64,000 nt of DNA from NCBI GenBank assembly GCA_016711225.1, contig JADJTK010000008.1:124001-188000 (forward strand), in the 5' to 3' direction. A program made the position numbers and the translations under genes. Positions 26,011 through 34,879 of the stretch are shown here, piece by piece. Numbering within the stretch: the stretch's first letter is position 1; every line of letters begins with the position of its first letter. The notes under the pieces were generated by a model. The model was not told where the DNA came from, searched no databases, and saw only the letters and a program-made list of their open reading frames with translations. This stretch comes from Opitutaceae bacterium (GTDB lineage Bacteria; Verrucomicrobiota; Verrucomicrobiia; Opitutales; Opitutaceae).

Positions 26011-27864
26011 ATGTGCGGCATCATCGGCTACGTCGGCAAACAGCGTGCGGTCAACATCCTGCTCGAGGGTCTCAAGCGGGTGGAATACCGCGGCTATGAC
26101 TCTTCCGGGATCGCCGTGCTGGAGAAGGGTCAGCTGGCGGTGGTCAAGAAGACCGGCCGGGTCGAGGCCCTCGCCAAGATCGCCGCGCCTCGAAAGTTTC
26201 GCGCTACCACCGGCATCGGCCACACCCGGTGGGCCACGCATGGCGGCGTCACCGACGCCAACGCCCACCCCCACCTCAGTTCCGACGGCAAGTTCGCCCT
26301 CATCCACAACGGGGTGATCGAGAACTACGTCGGCATGAAGCGCTTTCTCATCGAGAAGGGGTTCACCTTCCAGTCGGAGACCGACACCGAGGCCCTCGTC
26401 AACCTCATCGCCTACCACTTCCAGAAAGAACCCGCCAACGGCGATCGCAGCCGTTTCCTTGAGAGCGTCCGCAAGGCGCTCCTGCACGTCGAAGGCACCT
26501 ACGGCATCGCCGTGCTCTGCACCGATTTCCCCAGCGAGATCGTCGCCGCCCGCAAAGGCTCGCCCCTGATCCTCGGGGTGGGCGACGGCGAGCACATCGT
26601 CGCCAGCGATGTCTCGGCGTTGATCAGCCGCACCCAGAACGTCGTCTATCTCAACGACGGCGAAGTCGTGCACATCACGGAAAAAGGTTTCTCCCTCTCC
26701 ACCATCCAGGACCAGGAGGAGGTCGCCCCGAAGTTCGACCGCGTTTCCTGGAAGATCGAAGATGCCGAGCTGGGCGCCTTCGCCCATTTCATGGAGAAGG
26801 AGATCTTCGAGCAGCCCGTCGCCCTCGAAAACACGATGCGCGGCCGTTTCTCCGACGACGGCTCCACGGCCAAGTTCGGCGGCCTCAACCTCACCGCCGG
26901 CGACCTGCGCCAGATCGACCGCCTCGTCTTCTGCGCCTGCGGCACCGCCTGGCACTCCTGCCTCGTGGCCGAGCAGTTGATCGAGCGCTACGCCCGCATC
27001 CCGGTCGAGGTCGAGTACGCCTCCGAGTTCCGCTATCGCAACGCCCCGCTCGACAAGAACACCCTCGTGTTCGTGGTCACCCAGTCCGGCGAAACCCTCG
27101 ACACCCTGGAGGCCCTCCGCGAAGCCAAGCGCAAGGGCTACAAGGTCATGGCCGTGGTCAACGTCGTCGGCTCCACCATCGCCCGTGAAGCCGACGGCGG
27201 CATCTACCAGCACGCCGGCCCGGAGGTGGGGGTTGCCTCAACGAAGGCGTTCACTTCGCAACTCATCGTCGGTGCGATGCTCGCTCTCTACCTCGGCCGC
27301 CTGCGCGACATGAGCTACACCGACGGCGTCGAGTATGTGAAGGCACTCAAGCACATCCCCGAGCTCATCAAGCAGGCGCTCGCCCAGGCGCCGCACATCA
27401 AGGCCATCGCCAAACGCTACGCCCACCACCGCGACTTCCTCTTTCTCGGCCGCCAGTCGATGTTCCCGATCGCCCTGGAAGGAGCGCTCAAACTCAAGGA
27501 GATCTCCTACATCCACGCGGAGGGCTACCCCGCTGCCGAAATGAAGCATGGCCCCATCGCGCTCATCAGCCCCGAGTGCCCCACCGTCTTCTTCGCGCCC
27601 GCCGGCGAGATGTACCCCAAGCTGCTGAGCAGCATCCAAGAAATCAAGGCGCGCAACGGCAAGGTCATCGTCATCACGACCACCGGCTCCGAGATCCCCG
27701 ACGGCCTGGCCGACGAGCGCATCGATCTTCCCGCCTGCCACGACGCCGTGCTTCCGCTCGTCGCCACGATTCCGGTGCAGCTGCTGAGCTACTACATCGC
27801 CGCCGAGCTGGGTCGCGACGTGGACAAGCCGCGCAACCTGGCGAAGTCAGTGACGGTGGAGTGA
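26011..27864 (+). CDS. glmS: Glutamine--fructose-6-phosphate aminotransferase (isomerizing)
   Basis: GlmS starts hexosamine synthesis by making glucosamine-6-phosphate. The 617-residue protein has the processed N-terminus MCGIIGYVGKQ (Cys2 is the glutaminase nucleophile), then YRGYDSSGIA and GHTRWATHG in the GATase domain (1-240). Two SIS domains follow: CACGTAWHSC and VVTQSGETLDTLEAL (first, about 290-430), then FLGRQSMFPIALEGALKLKE (second). It ends in the invariant DKPRNLAKSVTVE. The only gap upstream is the 98 bases shared with glgC, so no glmS ribozyme is expected or seen. glmM lies about 19 kb downstream. Confidence 0.97.
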   Translation: MCGIIGYVGKQRAVNILLEGLKRVEYRGYDSSGIAVLEKGQLAVVKKTGRVEALAKIAAPRKFRATTGIGHTRWATHGGVTDANAHPHLSSDGKFALIHNGVIENYVGMKRFLIEKGFTFQSETDTEALVNLIAYHFQKEPANGDRSRFLESVRKALLHVEGTYGIAVLCTDFPSEIVAARKGSPLILGVGDGEHIVASDVSALISRTQNVVYLNDGEVVHITEKGFSLSTIQDQEEVAPKFDRVSWKIEDAELGAFAHFMEKEIFEQPVALENTMRGRFSDDGSTAKFGGLNLTAGDLRQIDRLVFCACGTAWHSCLVAEQLIERYARIPVEVEYASEFRYRNAPLDKNTLVFVVTQSGETLDTLEALREAKRKGYKVMAVVNVVGSTIAREADGGIYQHAGPEVGVASTKAFTSQLIVGAMLALYLGRLRDMSYTDGVEYVKALKHIPELIKQALAQAPHIKAIAKRYAHHRDFLFLGRQSMFPIALEGALKLKEISYIHAEGYPAAEMKHGPIALISPECPTVFFAPAGEMYPKLLSSIQEIKARNGKVIVITTTGSEIPDGLADERIDLPACHDAVLPLVATIPVQLLSYYIAAELGRDVDKPRNLAKSVTVE

Positions 27865-27903
27865 GCGCGCAGCGCGCGGAAGGCTGAAACGCTGAAACCT
27901 GCA

Positions 27904-28254
27904 ATGGTTACCCGACTTGAACGAGTATTCCTAATCCTGCTGCTGGGCAATCTCGGTAGTCAAGCACCCGGTATGCTCCGACAAGGCGCGGTTGGCATCT
28001 TCGGCTTCCTCTTCAGCTTAGGGTTCACATTCCTCTTCGTTCTACTCCTGGCTAGGGCTTCAGCAAAGGGTGCGCTATTTCTATCCCTGCTCTCAAGCCT
28101 CGCCCTCGTTCTGAGTGTCAGCCCATTTTTCTTCACGAAGCCGCAATCGGGTACTCACCCTGCACTGCTTTCGATTGGCCTGCCTGTGCTGATTGCCCTC
28201 ACTGCGGCCTATAGCAGCTTCGATCTGTGGTCGAAATGGAGGAAGCCGCGATGA
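27904..28254 (+). CDS. Small integral membrane protein, unknown function
   Basis: 116 residues, almost wholly hydrophobic, with about four helices (VFLILLLGNLG, GIFGFLFSLGFTFLFVLLL, ALFLSLLSSLALVLSV, LLSIGLPVLIALTAAY) and a basic tail SKWRKPR. No family was recognised. It lies in a stretch (27.9-29.4 kb) of small genes with slightly lower G+C between glmS and trpE, which looks accessory. The sequence before the start is AAGGCTGAAACGCTGAAACC, with no ribosome site. Confidence 0.6.
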   Translation: MVTRLERVFLILLLGNLGSQAPGMLRQGAVGIFGFLFSLGFTFLFVLLLARASAKGALFLSLLSSLALVLSVSPFFFTKPQSGTHPALLSIGLPVLIALTAAYSSFDLWSKWRKPR

Positions 28255-28446
28255 ATCAATCTCCGCCCTTAGGAAAGCCAACCGCTTATCGTCCTAACAC
28301 GGCAGCCCTCATCGCTTCGGCTTCAACTCTCCGTCTTTAGGCACGCCGCACTCCCGCTATCGTTGGAGATCAAAGCCAACCTGCCGATCAGCACCCGAAA
28401 CACCGTCCCGACGGTTTGATCTCGTACAGCGCTCTCCCAGAACCCG

Positions 28447-28953
28447 ATGCCTGATCTTCGATTCAATCCTGAGGAAATGCGTCTCCGCGGGTTTGATCCT
28501 CGGGCCATCGCGGAAGCGCAGCTGGCAAAAGAAGCAAACACCGCAGCCGCTGTACTCATCAAAGACATCGAAGTGACGTTCGGACGGATTCCGCGCCCGC
28601 GAATCACCAGAAGTGTCGCCAGAGGACTCGACGACGAATGGACACTTTCGGACGATAGGGCCCGAGAGCTCGCGCTCGAAGATCCTGAACAGGATTGGCG
28701 CGACGTCAGCGCTGAGACAATCAACAGCTATCAGGAGTACTTCAACTTTGCCGACGCTGAGGGATGCCGGTTTTATCTGCCTGCATTCATGCGTGAGTAC
28801 CTCCGTGGATTCCCGCAGGAATCGTACGACGCGGTCTACTGGGTCTGCACTAAGCCGGAAAAACTCACCGCGTTGAATGAAGCGGAACGTGCTTGCGTCA
28901 CGAAATTCATGGATCTCTGCCACAAGTACGAATCGGAGTCCCCGCGGCAATAG
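28447..28953 (+). CDS. DUF6714-like hypothetical protein
   Basis: This 168-residue soluble protein contains ARGLDDEWTLSDDRARELAL, DPEQDWRDV, YFNFADAEGCRFYLPAFMRE and AVYWVCTKPEKLTALNEAE. This set is seen in a widespread uncharacterised family I recall as DUF6714, in which the acidic 'DDEW' and 'EGCRFYLPA(F/Y)MR' segments are conserved. Such genes often sit among immunity-like or accessory small genes, but no function is established. The start ATG precedes PDLRFNPEEMRLRGFD. Confidence 0.75.
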   Translation: MPDLRFNPEEMRLRGFDPRAIAEAQLAKEANTAAAVLIKDIEVTFGRIPRPRITRSVARGLDDEWTLSDDRARELALEDPEQDWRDVSAETINSYQEYFNFADAEGCRFYLPAFMREYLRGFPQESYDAVYWVCTKPEKLTALNEAERACVTKFMDLCHKYESESPRQ

Positions 28954-29095
28954 GCGGCTCGCTTTGTCGTGAACCCAATCCGTTCAGCTTCCGCCGTCCA
29001 CCGTTCAAGCCCGGCCCTCCGCTTGAATGCCGTGCCGAACGTGCCGAACTGAAAGTGGCCCCTGAGCGCGGCCGGCCATCAATGATGCATCGACC

Positions 29096-29329
29096 ATGAC
29101 GACACCTGACACAGCCGATCGATGCTGGCATTGCCCGGCAGTTGGGGCCGTCATCGACGGTGGTCTGTGTTGGGAATACTGCCTTGCCGATTCCGGAGGC
29201 CCGATCGACACGCGTAAGTTCCTGCAGAAGTGGATCGCGACCTCGGGGCGCTTCGCCGGACTCGAGGACTTCCACTCGGTGTGTGCATCCTGCCCCCACT
29301 GCCAGTGGACTTCCCAGGCGAAGTCCTAA
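29096..29329 (+). CDS. Small Cys-rich hypothetical protein (putative zinc-binding)
   Basis: 77 residues with two cysteine knuckles: CWHC near the N-terminus (residues 10-13) and CASCPHCQW near the C-terminus. This layout would bind one or two zinc ions. A further Cys pair (CWEYC) lies in between. No family was recognised. It is the last small gene before trpE, 116 bases away. Support rests on the ordered Cys pattern and intact frame. Confidence 0.5.
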   Translation: MTTPDTADRCWHCPAVGAVIDGGLCWEYCLADSGGPIDTRKFLQKWIATSGRFAGLEDFHSVCASCPHCQWTSQAKS

Positions 29330-29395
29330 TCTCGCTCGCATTTCCCTCGCCCCCCGCCATCACCGTTCTTCGTTCCTCAATCCGCGTTCACGCCT

Positions 29396-29439
29396 CCGCT
29401 TTTCCGCTTCAGCCTTCCGCTTTCCGCCTTCAGCCTTTC
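29396..29439. repeat. Pyrimidine-rich approximate tandem repeat in the trpE leader
   Basis: Units such as TTCCGCTTCAGCC and TTCCGCCTTCAGCC alternate just before the trpE ATG, leaving no room for a Shine-Dalgarno sequence. Confidence 0.5.
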
Positions 29440-29445
29440 TCCGCC

Positions 29446-30945
29446 ATGTCCCTCCTTCCGCCGCTTGAGATCAAACCCGACCGCGCCGCCTTCCACCGCC
29501 TCTGCGCCGAGGGCAATGTCGTCCCCGTCTACGCCGATCTCATGGCCGACATCGAGACCCCCGTCTCGGCCTACGCCAAACTGAAGAGCGCCGGACCGGC
29601 CTACCTCCTCGAGTCCATCGAGGGCGGCGAACACCTCTCGCGCTACAGCTTCATCGGCGTGCGCCCGCGCAAGATCTTCGCCATCGGCCCGCAGACTGCC
29701 CTCATCCGCAGCGCCGACGGCTCCACCCAGCGCGTGCCCACCCCGGCGGATCCGCTCAAGCTCATCGAGGCCGAGATGCAGGGCTTCCGCCCGGTGAAGA
29801 TCCCCGGCATGCCCCCGTTCATGGGCGGCGCCATCGGCTATCTTGGCTACGAATACATCGGCCGCATCGAGCCCAGCGTCCCCACCCCGACGGCCGACGA
29901 GCAGGGCATCCCCCTGCTCTACTTCCTGATCTCCGACTCGCTGCTGATTTTCGACCGCGCCAAGCAAACCCTGCGTCTCTGCGCCAACGCCCACATCACC
30001 GGCGACATCGACGCCGCCTACGACACCGCCGTCGCCGAGGTGGAGAACCTGCGCACCCTCCTGCAAACCCGCCAGGAGCTTACCCCCATCCCGCTCTCCG
30101 ACCGCCCGCCGGCCGCCGTGCCGCCCGGCAACTTCACCCGGGAACGTTTCGAGCAGGCCGTCGACGCCACCAAGGAGTTCATCCGCTCCGGCGACATCAT
30201 CCAGATCGTACTCTCGCAGCGTTTCACCCGCCCCTTCGCCAAGTCGCCGCTCGACCTCTACCGCGCCCTGCGCACGGTGAACCCCTCGCCGTACATGTTC
30301 CTCCTCGACGCCGGCGACTTCGCCATCGTCGGTGCGTCTCCGGAAGTCCATGTCCGCGTCACCGACGGCCTCGTCGAGTCGCGTCCCATCGCCGGCACCC
30401 GCCCGCGCGGCGCCACGCCCGCCGAAGACGTCGCCCTCGAGAAGGACCTGCTCGCCGACGCCAAGGAGAAGGCCGAGCACCTCATGCTGGTCGATCTCGC
30501 CCGCAACGACCTCGGCCGCGTCTGCCAGTATGGCTCGGTCACCGTGCCCGAGTTCATGGTCGTCGAGCGGTATTCGCACGTCATGCACATCGTCTCGCAG
30601 GTGGAGGGCAAGCTGCGCCCCGACCGCAACGCCTTCGACGTCATGCGCGCCACCTTCCCCGCCGGCACCGTCTCCGGTGCGCCCAAGATCCGCGCCATGC
30701 AGATCATCGCGCAGTTCGAGAATCTCCAGCGCGGCTTCTACGCGGGCGCGCTGGGCTACTTTAGCTACGACGGCAACCTCGACTGCTGCATCACACTACG
30801 CACCGCCCTGCTCAAGGACGGCCAGATCATGCTCCAGGCCGGCGCCGGGCTGGTGGCCGATTCGATTCCGGCAAGTGAATACCAGGAGACGATCAACAAG
30901 GCCTCCGCCCTGCTGAAGGCCGTCGCCATCGCCGAGGGCGCCTGA
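29446..30945 (+). CDS. trpE: Anthranilate synthase component I
   Basis: TrpE converts chorismate to anthranilate with ammonia from the TrpG glutaminase. This 499-residue protein shows the tryptophan feedback motif YLLESIEGGEHLSRYSFIG near residue 50, then the chorismate-binding domain: GDIIQIVLSQRF, NPSPYMFLLD, SRPIAGTRPRG, LVDLARNDLGRV, SHVMHIVSQVEG, TFPAGTVSGAPKIRAMQII and GALGYFSYDG. SRPIAGTRPRG and the Arg-Asn-Asp segment are typical of true TrpE. The ATG at 29446 is chosen because upstream residues are low-complexity. No trpG is adjacent; trpD is about 18 kb away. Confidence 0.96.
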   Translation: MSLLPPLEIKPDRAAFHRLCAEGNVVPVYADLMADIETPVSAYAKLKSAGPAYLLESIEGGEHLSRYSFIGVRPRKIFAIGPQTALIRSADGSTQRVPTPADPLKLIEAEMQGFRPVKIPGMPPFMGGAIGYLGYEYIGRIEPSVPTPTADEQGIPLLYFLISDSLLIFDRAKQTLRLCANAHITGDIDAAYDTAVAEVENLRTLLQTRQELTPIPLSDRPPAAVPPGNFTRERFEQAVDATKEFIRSGDIIQIVLSQRFTRPFAKSPLDLYRALRTVNPSPYMFLLDAGDFAIVGASPEVHVRVTDGLVESRPIAGTRPRGATPAEDVALEKDLLADAKEKAEHLMLVDLARNDLGRVCQYGSVTVPEFMVVERYSHVMHIVSQVEGKLRPDRNAFDVMRATFPAGTVSGAPKIRAMQIIAQFENLQRGFYAGALGYFSYDGNLDCCITLRTALLKDGQIMLQAGAGLVADSIPASEYQETINKASALLKAVAIAEGA

Positions 30946-31334
30946 GCGGGCCCCTCGCGTCGAGGAAGGGCTTTCCTTCCGCCTTCGCTTCTCATCGTAG
31001 CGAAAACCGCCAGCGTTTCGTGGCTCCTCCGTGGCATGGGACTCCAGCCCCAGGTCCGGTCGCCGTGACAAAGCGTGGGGGGCGCCTGCGGGGCACGAAG
31101 AGCGGGGCGCCCCCCCCCGCCACCTTCGCGCCCGTCCTGTATCAGTCCGATGAGTCCCAGCGGGGCCCTTGGGCCAATTGGCCCCATGCGAGCGCCCTTC
31201 GCCCCTAGGCCTCGCGGTTTTCTTACGCCAGACGCGTAAAAAGTGTTCGCCCGAATCACTTCCCTTTCCTAGCCTGCGTGTGCACTGGAACCAGCGGGGT
31301 TCCTTCCTCTCACCGCAGGCTACCTACCGATCCC
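30946..31334. other. Intergenic region trpE to sigma factor gene
   Basis: No gene seen. It contains a short hairpin (GAAGG...CCTTC), a C9 run near 31110 and the palindromic GGCCCTTGGGCCAATTGGCCC near 31164. It must carry the promoter for the sigma factor gene, but no convincing -35/-10 pair was identified. Confidence 0.4.
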
Positions 31335-32483
31335 GTGACTCGCACCGCCGCCGCAAAACCGCGTCCGAAAAAGAACTCCCGGCCCTCGAGCCCGGCGAAA
31401 CCCGCGTTTTCCCCGCCTCTCCCGGCCCCGCGGCTTGCCCCGCCCGCTCGGCCTGCGGCGCCGGCCAGCCTTGTGGCCGCAGTACCGCCGCCGATCATTG
31501 CCGTCGAGCCAGAGGCCGCACCGGTGATTAGCTCCCGCGTCGCGCCCGCCGCCGACCGCGAGGTCCAAGCCGAGCGCAGCACGATCAAGCAATATCTCGC
31601 CGAGATCGGCAAAACCCCGCTGCTCACCCCGGCCGAGGAAGTCGCCCTCGCCAAGCGTATCAAGCGCGGTGATCGCGCCGCCCGGAATCACATGATTCAG
31701 GCGAACCTTCGCCTCGTGGTGAAGATTGCCCATGACTACAAGGATTTCGGCCTCCCGCTGCTCGACCTCATCAGCGAGGGCAACATCGGCCTGATCAAGG
31801 CCGTCGAGCGCTTCGACCCCGCCAAGGGCGGCAAGCTCTCCACCTACGCCGCCTGGTGGATCAAGCAGTCCATCAAGCGCGCCCTGGCCAACCAGTCGAA
31901 GACCATCCGCCTGCCCGTCCACCTCGTGGACAAGATCTCGAAGATGCGCAAGGTCGCCACCGCCCTCACCGAGGAGTTCGGCCGCGAGCCCACCGAGGAG
32001 GAGATCGCCATCGAGATGCAGATCCCGGTCAACAAGATCGCGCACATGAAGTCGGTCAGCGTGCGTCCGGCTTCCCTGGACGCGCCGATCAACGACGAGG
32101 AGGGAGGCAGTCCCTTCGGCGAGATCGTCGGTGACGAGAACGCCGTCAGCCCCTACGACAGCCTGCGTGAGAAGAACATCCAGGGGGATCTGCGCGATCT
32201 CCTCGATTCCCTCGAGGAACGAGAGGCGCGTATCATCAAAATGCGCTTCGGTCTCGACGGCCACAACGAGATGACCCTCGAGGAGGTCGGCAAACTTTTC
32301 GACGTCACTCGCGAGCGGGTGCGCCAGCTGCAAAACCTGGCCATTTCGAAAATGCGCAAGGCCATGCGCCGGGTGGAGACGCAGCGCACCAAGGACGACA
32401 TCGACGAGGAACGCCGCGTGCGCGAGCGCATGTCGGTGATCCGCGACTTCATCGCCGAGAAAACCAAACGCGCCGACCGCTGA
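31335..32483 (+). CDS. RNA polymerase sigma factor, sigma-70 family (group 2/RpoD-like)
   Basis: A GTG at 31335 is preferred over an in-frame ATG at 31278, whose extra residues are not sigma-like. The product is about 382 residues. A basic, Pro/Ala-rich head of about 80 residues precedes region 1.2 (IKQYLAEIGKTPLLTPAEEV). Region 2 follows (NHMIQANLRLVVKIAHDY, LDLISEGNIGLIKAVERFD, STYAAWWIKQSIKRALANQS), then region 3 (EEFGREPTEEEIAIEM). Region 4 is RIIKMRFGLDG and MTLEEVGKLFDVTRERVRQL. It lacks a long 1.1/non-conserved region, so it is shorter than primary RpoD proteins and fits a group 2 (stress or stationary) sigma. The extra basic head is unusual. Confidence 0.92.
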   Translation: MTRTAAAKPRPKKNSRPSSPAKPAFSPPLPAPRLAPPARPAAPASLVAAVPPPIIAVEPEAAPVISSRVAPAADREVQAERSTIKQYLAEIGKTPLLTPAEEVALAKRIKRGDRAARNHMIQANLRLVVKIAHDYKDFGLPLLDLISEGNIGLIKAVERFDPAKGGKLSTYAAWWIKQSIKRALANQSKTIRLPVHLVDKISKMRKVATALTEEFGREPTEEEIAIEMQIPVNKIAHMKSVSVRPASLDAPINDEEGGSPFGEIVGDENAVSPYDSLREKNIQGDLRDLLDSLEEREARIIKMRFGLDGHNEMTLEEVGKLFDVTRERVRQLQNLAISKMRKAMRRVETQRTKDDIDEERRVRERMSVIRDFIAEKTKRADR

Positions 32484-32603
32484 GCCGGAGCTGGTTCTTC
32501 TGATTTAGGACCGGACCTTACGTCCGTGCCTCTCCGCCGTAGGCGCGGGCTTGCACCCGGCTGGCGCCGCTTGTGAAAGGGTGCGTGCACCCGACGAGGC
32601 GGC

Positions 32604-32630
32604 CTTGTCGCGAGCACGCACCCACAATCG
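32604..32630. repeat. REP-like intergenic repeat, copy 1
   Basis: The core GCACGCACCCACAATCG is shared with 32701-32722 and with 41908-41938. On the opposite strand it reads CGATTGTGGGTGCG, like the GTGGGAGCG core of known REP sequences. Confidence 0.55.
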
Positions 32631-32700
32631 GGGACAGGAGTGCCTGCACGGGACTATTGCCATCCTAAGGGAAGAACTCGCACCCGACTGCCATCCCTGG

Positions 32701-32722
32701 AGCGAGCGCGCACCCACAATCG
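32701..32722. repeat. REP-like intergenic repeat, copy 2
   Basis: AGCGAGCGCGCACCCACAAT then CG. The downstream half matches copy 1, and AGCGAGCGCG is GC-palindromic. Confidence 0.55.
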
Positions 32723-32856
32723 CGTGCCAGCACGCTTACCCCGACCTCCATTCCGTTCGGATTTCGCGGCGCCCATCTGATCCATCGCGCAAGCGCCCTC
32801 CGCGGGCCAAATCCGCACTCCGCATTCCCCAATCCGCAATTGGCAGCGCCGCGCCC

Positions 32857-33477
32857 TCACCCACGCCACGTGAAGGCGTGGCAAAGCGCCACGCCGGTGG
32901 CGTCGGCCTCGTCGAATCCCAGCGGGCGGCCATGGCCGACCAGCGCCATGACCGTGCGCGCCATCTGTTCCTTACTCGCGCGCCCCTGTCCGACCACCGC
33001 CTGCTTCACCCGCAACGGCGCATATTCGAAAACCGGTTTCTCGGCCAACGCCGCCGCGGCGATCGCCGCCCCTCGCGCCGCCCCTAGGATCTGCGCCGTG
33101 GACACGTTCTGCACAAAGATCGTCTTTTCCAGCGCCACATGGTCGACAGCGTGGTCGCGCAACACCGCCGCCACCGCCCGGAAGATCTCGCCCAGGCAGT
33201 AGGGCATGTCGTGCTTCGGCGGGAGCTTCACGGTGCGGCTGAGCAGCACCACCGGTTGCCTCCCCTGCGCCAACTCGACCAGCGAAAGTCCCGTGCCGCG
33301 CAAGCTCGGGTCGATCCCCAACACCCGCCCGTAGAAACTCGTCCGCGCCGGCATCAACGCGCCCACCACCGCCACCGACTTGGCCGCCGGCCGCAGCAAC
33401 GCCGCGGGCATATCGGGCGGAGGAAGTCGCCCCTCGAGTTTCGCCTTCCAGAGATCACGGACGTTGCGTCGGGCCAT
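32857..33477 (-). CDS. ruvC: Holliday junction resolvase RuvC with N-terminal extension
   Basis: RuvC cuts four-way DNA junctions together with RuvAB. The catalytic acids are visible: Asp56 in RVLGIDPSLRGTGLS, Glu117 in VALEKTIF, and Asp189 and Asp192 in FDEADATGVA. EYAPLRVKQAVVGQGRASKE is the conserved family helix. At 206 residues it is about 30-50 longer than usual because of a basic N-terminal extension (ARRNVRDLWKAKLEGRLPPP...). The ATG at 33477 is the best start, but a start nearer residue 43 cannot be excluded. No ruvA or ruvB is adjacent. recF lies upstream on the same strand, 234 bases away. Confidence 0.92.
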   Translation of the reverse strand: MARRNVRDLWKAKLEGRLPPPDMPAALLRPAAKSVAVVGALMPARTSFYGRVLGIDPSLRGTGLSLVELAQGRQPVVLLSRTVKLPPKHDMPYCLGEIFRAVAAVLRDHAVDHVALEKTIFVQNVSTAQILGAARGAAIAAAALAEKPVFEYAPLRVKQAVVGQGRASKEQMARTVMALVGHGRPLGFDEADATGVALCHAFTWRG

Positions 33478-33711
33478 ATGGGTGACGGGCAGCGTGGGAC
33501 TCCCCTGCGTCTTTGGGCAATCTCGCACCAGGAAAACGGGAGCTGGTCCGGCCCCGACGTGTCCCGGTGGTAGGGCGAGCTTTGCGCCCGCCGTCCGATC
33601 GCCATCCCAAACGCCCGCGAGATAATCACCGTGCTCCGGAGCGCATCCAAGTACGCAGCCTGCCCTCAAGCCGCTGTCTCCCGGAAATCTGTCACCACCG
33701 TTTGGGTGTGG

Positions 33712-34794
33712 TCAGGTCACGGTCTCCGGCGTCAGTACCCCGCCGGCCACTCGCACCACCTGCCAACCGCCGCTCGACACTTCCGGGACGACCGTGCCAG
33801 TGGCGAGCACTTGTGCCCCTGGTTCGATCGCCGCCCAGAACCGACGCCGGCGGTCCGGGTCGAGCTCCCCGAGCACATCGTCGGCAAGCACCAATGGCTG
33901 CACTCCGGAGCGCTCACGGAAATGGGCCAACTGCGCCAGGCGTAGGGCCAGCACCAGGCTGCGTTGCTGGCCCTCCGAGCCGAAATCGCGGCTCGAGCGG
34001 CCGGCGAGCGTGAGGTCGAGATCGTCGCGATGCGGCCCGCGGGTGGTCGCCTTCCACTGGATGTCGCGCTCACGCGTGGCGGCGAAGAGCGCGGCCCAGG
34101 CCCCCTCGTCCCCCTCGTCGGCATCCGCCTCGTAGACGAGGTCGGCAGGTTCAGCCTGGGCGGCAACCACGCCGTAGGCGGCGCGCACCCGTACCGAAAG
34201 TTCGGCCACACCGGCGGACCGCGCCCGTACGACGGCTGCGGCGGCTGCGGCCAACGGCTGCTCGAACGCGGCCAGTTGCGCCGGATCGGGCGGCCCCTTG
34301 AGCAGCCGGTTACGCTCGGCCAGCGCCCGGTGATAGCGCTGCAGCGCGTCGAAGTAGGCCGCATCCATCGAGGCCAACACCAGATCGAGCCAGCGGCGCC
34401 GCGCCGCCGGGCTGCCCCGGATGAGCTGATTGTCCTGGGTGGAAAAGACAACCGCGGGAAACCGGCCGAGAAAATCCCCGAGTCGGGTGACCGGGGTGCC
34501 GTCGACCGCGACCTCCTTGCTATCGGGTCGAAGCCGGATGATTACGGAGGTGGTGCCGAAGCGTTCGTGTTCGAGCTCGAAGCGCAGGGCCGCCTCGGGC
34601 TGGCCGTGGGCGATGAGCAGGCGGTTGTCGGTCTGGCGGAAGGAGCGCAGCGCGGTCAGCAGCCCGACGGCCTCCAACACGTTGGTCTTGCCCTGACCGT
34701 TGGCCCCGACCAGTGCGGTGCAACCGGCGGGCACGGCAAGCTCCGCCCAAGCGATGTTGCGGAAATGCTGAAGCGCGAGGCGGCGGAGTTGCAT
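33712..34794 (-). CDS. recF: DNA replication and repair protein RecF
   Basis: RecF is an SMC-like ATPase that loads RecA at gaps. The 360-residue protein opens QLRRLALQHFRNIAWAEL (typical RecF start). It has Walker A GANGQGKTN (residues 30-38), RFPAVVFSTQDNQLI, the signature DFGSEGQQRSLVLALRLAQL and Walker B VLADDVLGELD. The ATG at 34794 matches the family N-terminus. It is not beside dnaA/dnaN, the usual recF setting in many bacteria. The downstream 234-base gap before ruvC shows no gene. Confidence 0.95.
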   Translation of the reverse strand: MQLRRLALQHFRNIAWAELAVPAGCTALVGANGQGKTNVLEAVGLLTALRSFRQTDNRLLIAHGQPEAALRFELEHERFGTTSVIIRLRPDSKEVAVDGTPVTRLGDFLGRFPAVVFSTQDNQLIRGSPAARRRWLDLVLASMDAAYFDALQRYHRALAERNRLLKGPPDPAQLAAFEQPLAAAAAAVVRARSAGVAELSVRVRAAYGVVAAQAEPADLVYEADADEGDEGAWAALFAATRERDIQWKATTRGPHRDDLDLTLAGRSSRDFGSEGQQRSLVLALRLAQLAHFRERSGVQPLVLADDVLGELDPDRRRRFWAAIEPGAQVLATGTVVPEVSSGGWQVVRVAGGVLTPETVT

Positions 34795-34879
34795 GTGGCG
34801 GCCAGCCGATTGCAGGCGACCGGCCACCGCCACGCAAGCCGCGGCTTGCGGGCGGCGAATGCGCACCACCCCGCCGCGG

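Larger units (their letters stand above)
32484..32856. other. Intergenic region with REP-like and simple repeats
   Basis: No gene seen. It contains two copies of a REP-like element (32604-32630 and 32701-32722) and a simple repeat, AATCCGCACTCCGCATTCCC continuing to 32841. It lies between the sigma gene and the 3' end of ruvC (convergent). Confidence 0.5.

Noticed and set aside
31140..31165. CCGATGAGTCC, recalling a hammerhead ribozyme core
   Set aside because: The CUGAUGA and GAAA elements and the three stems are not present.
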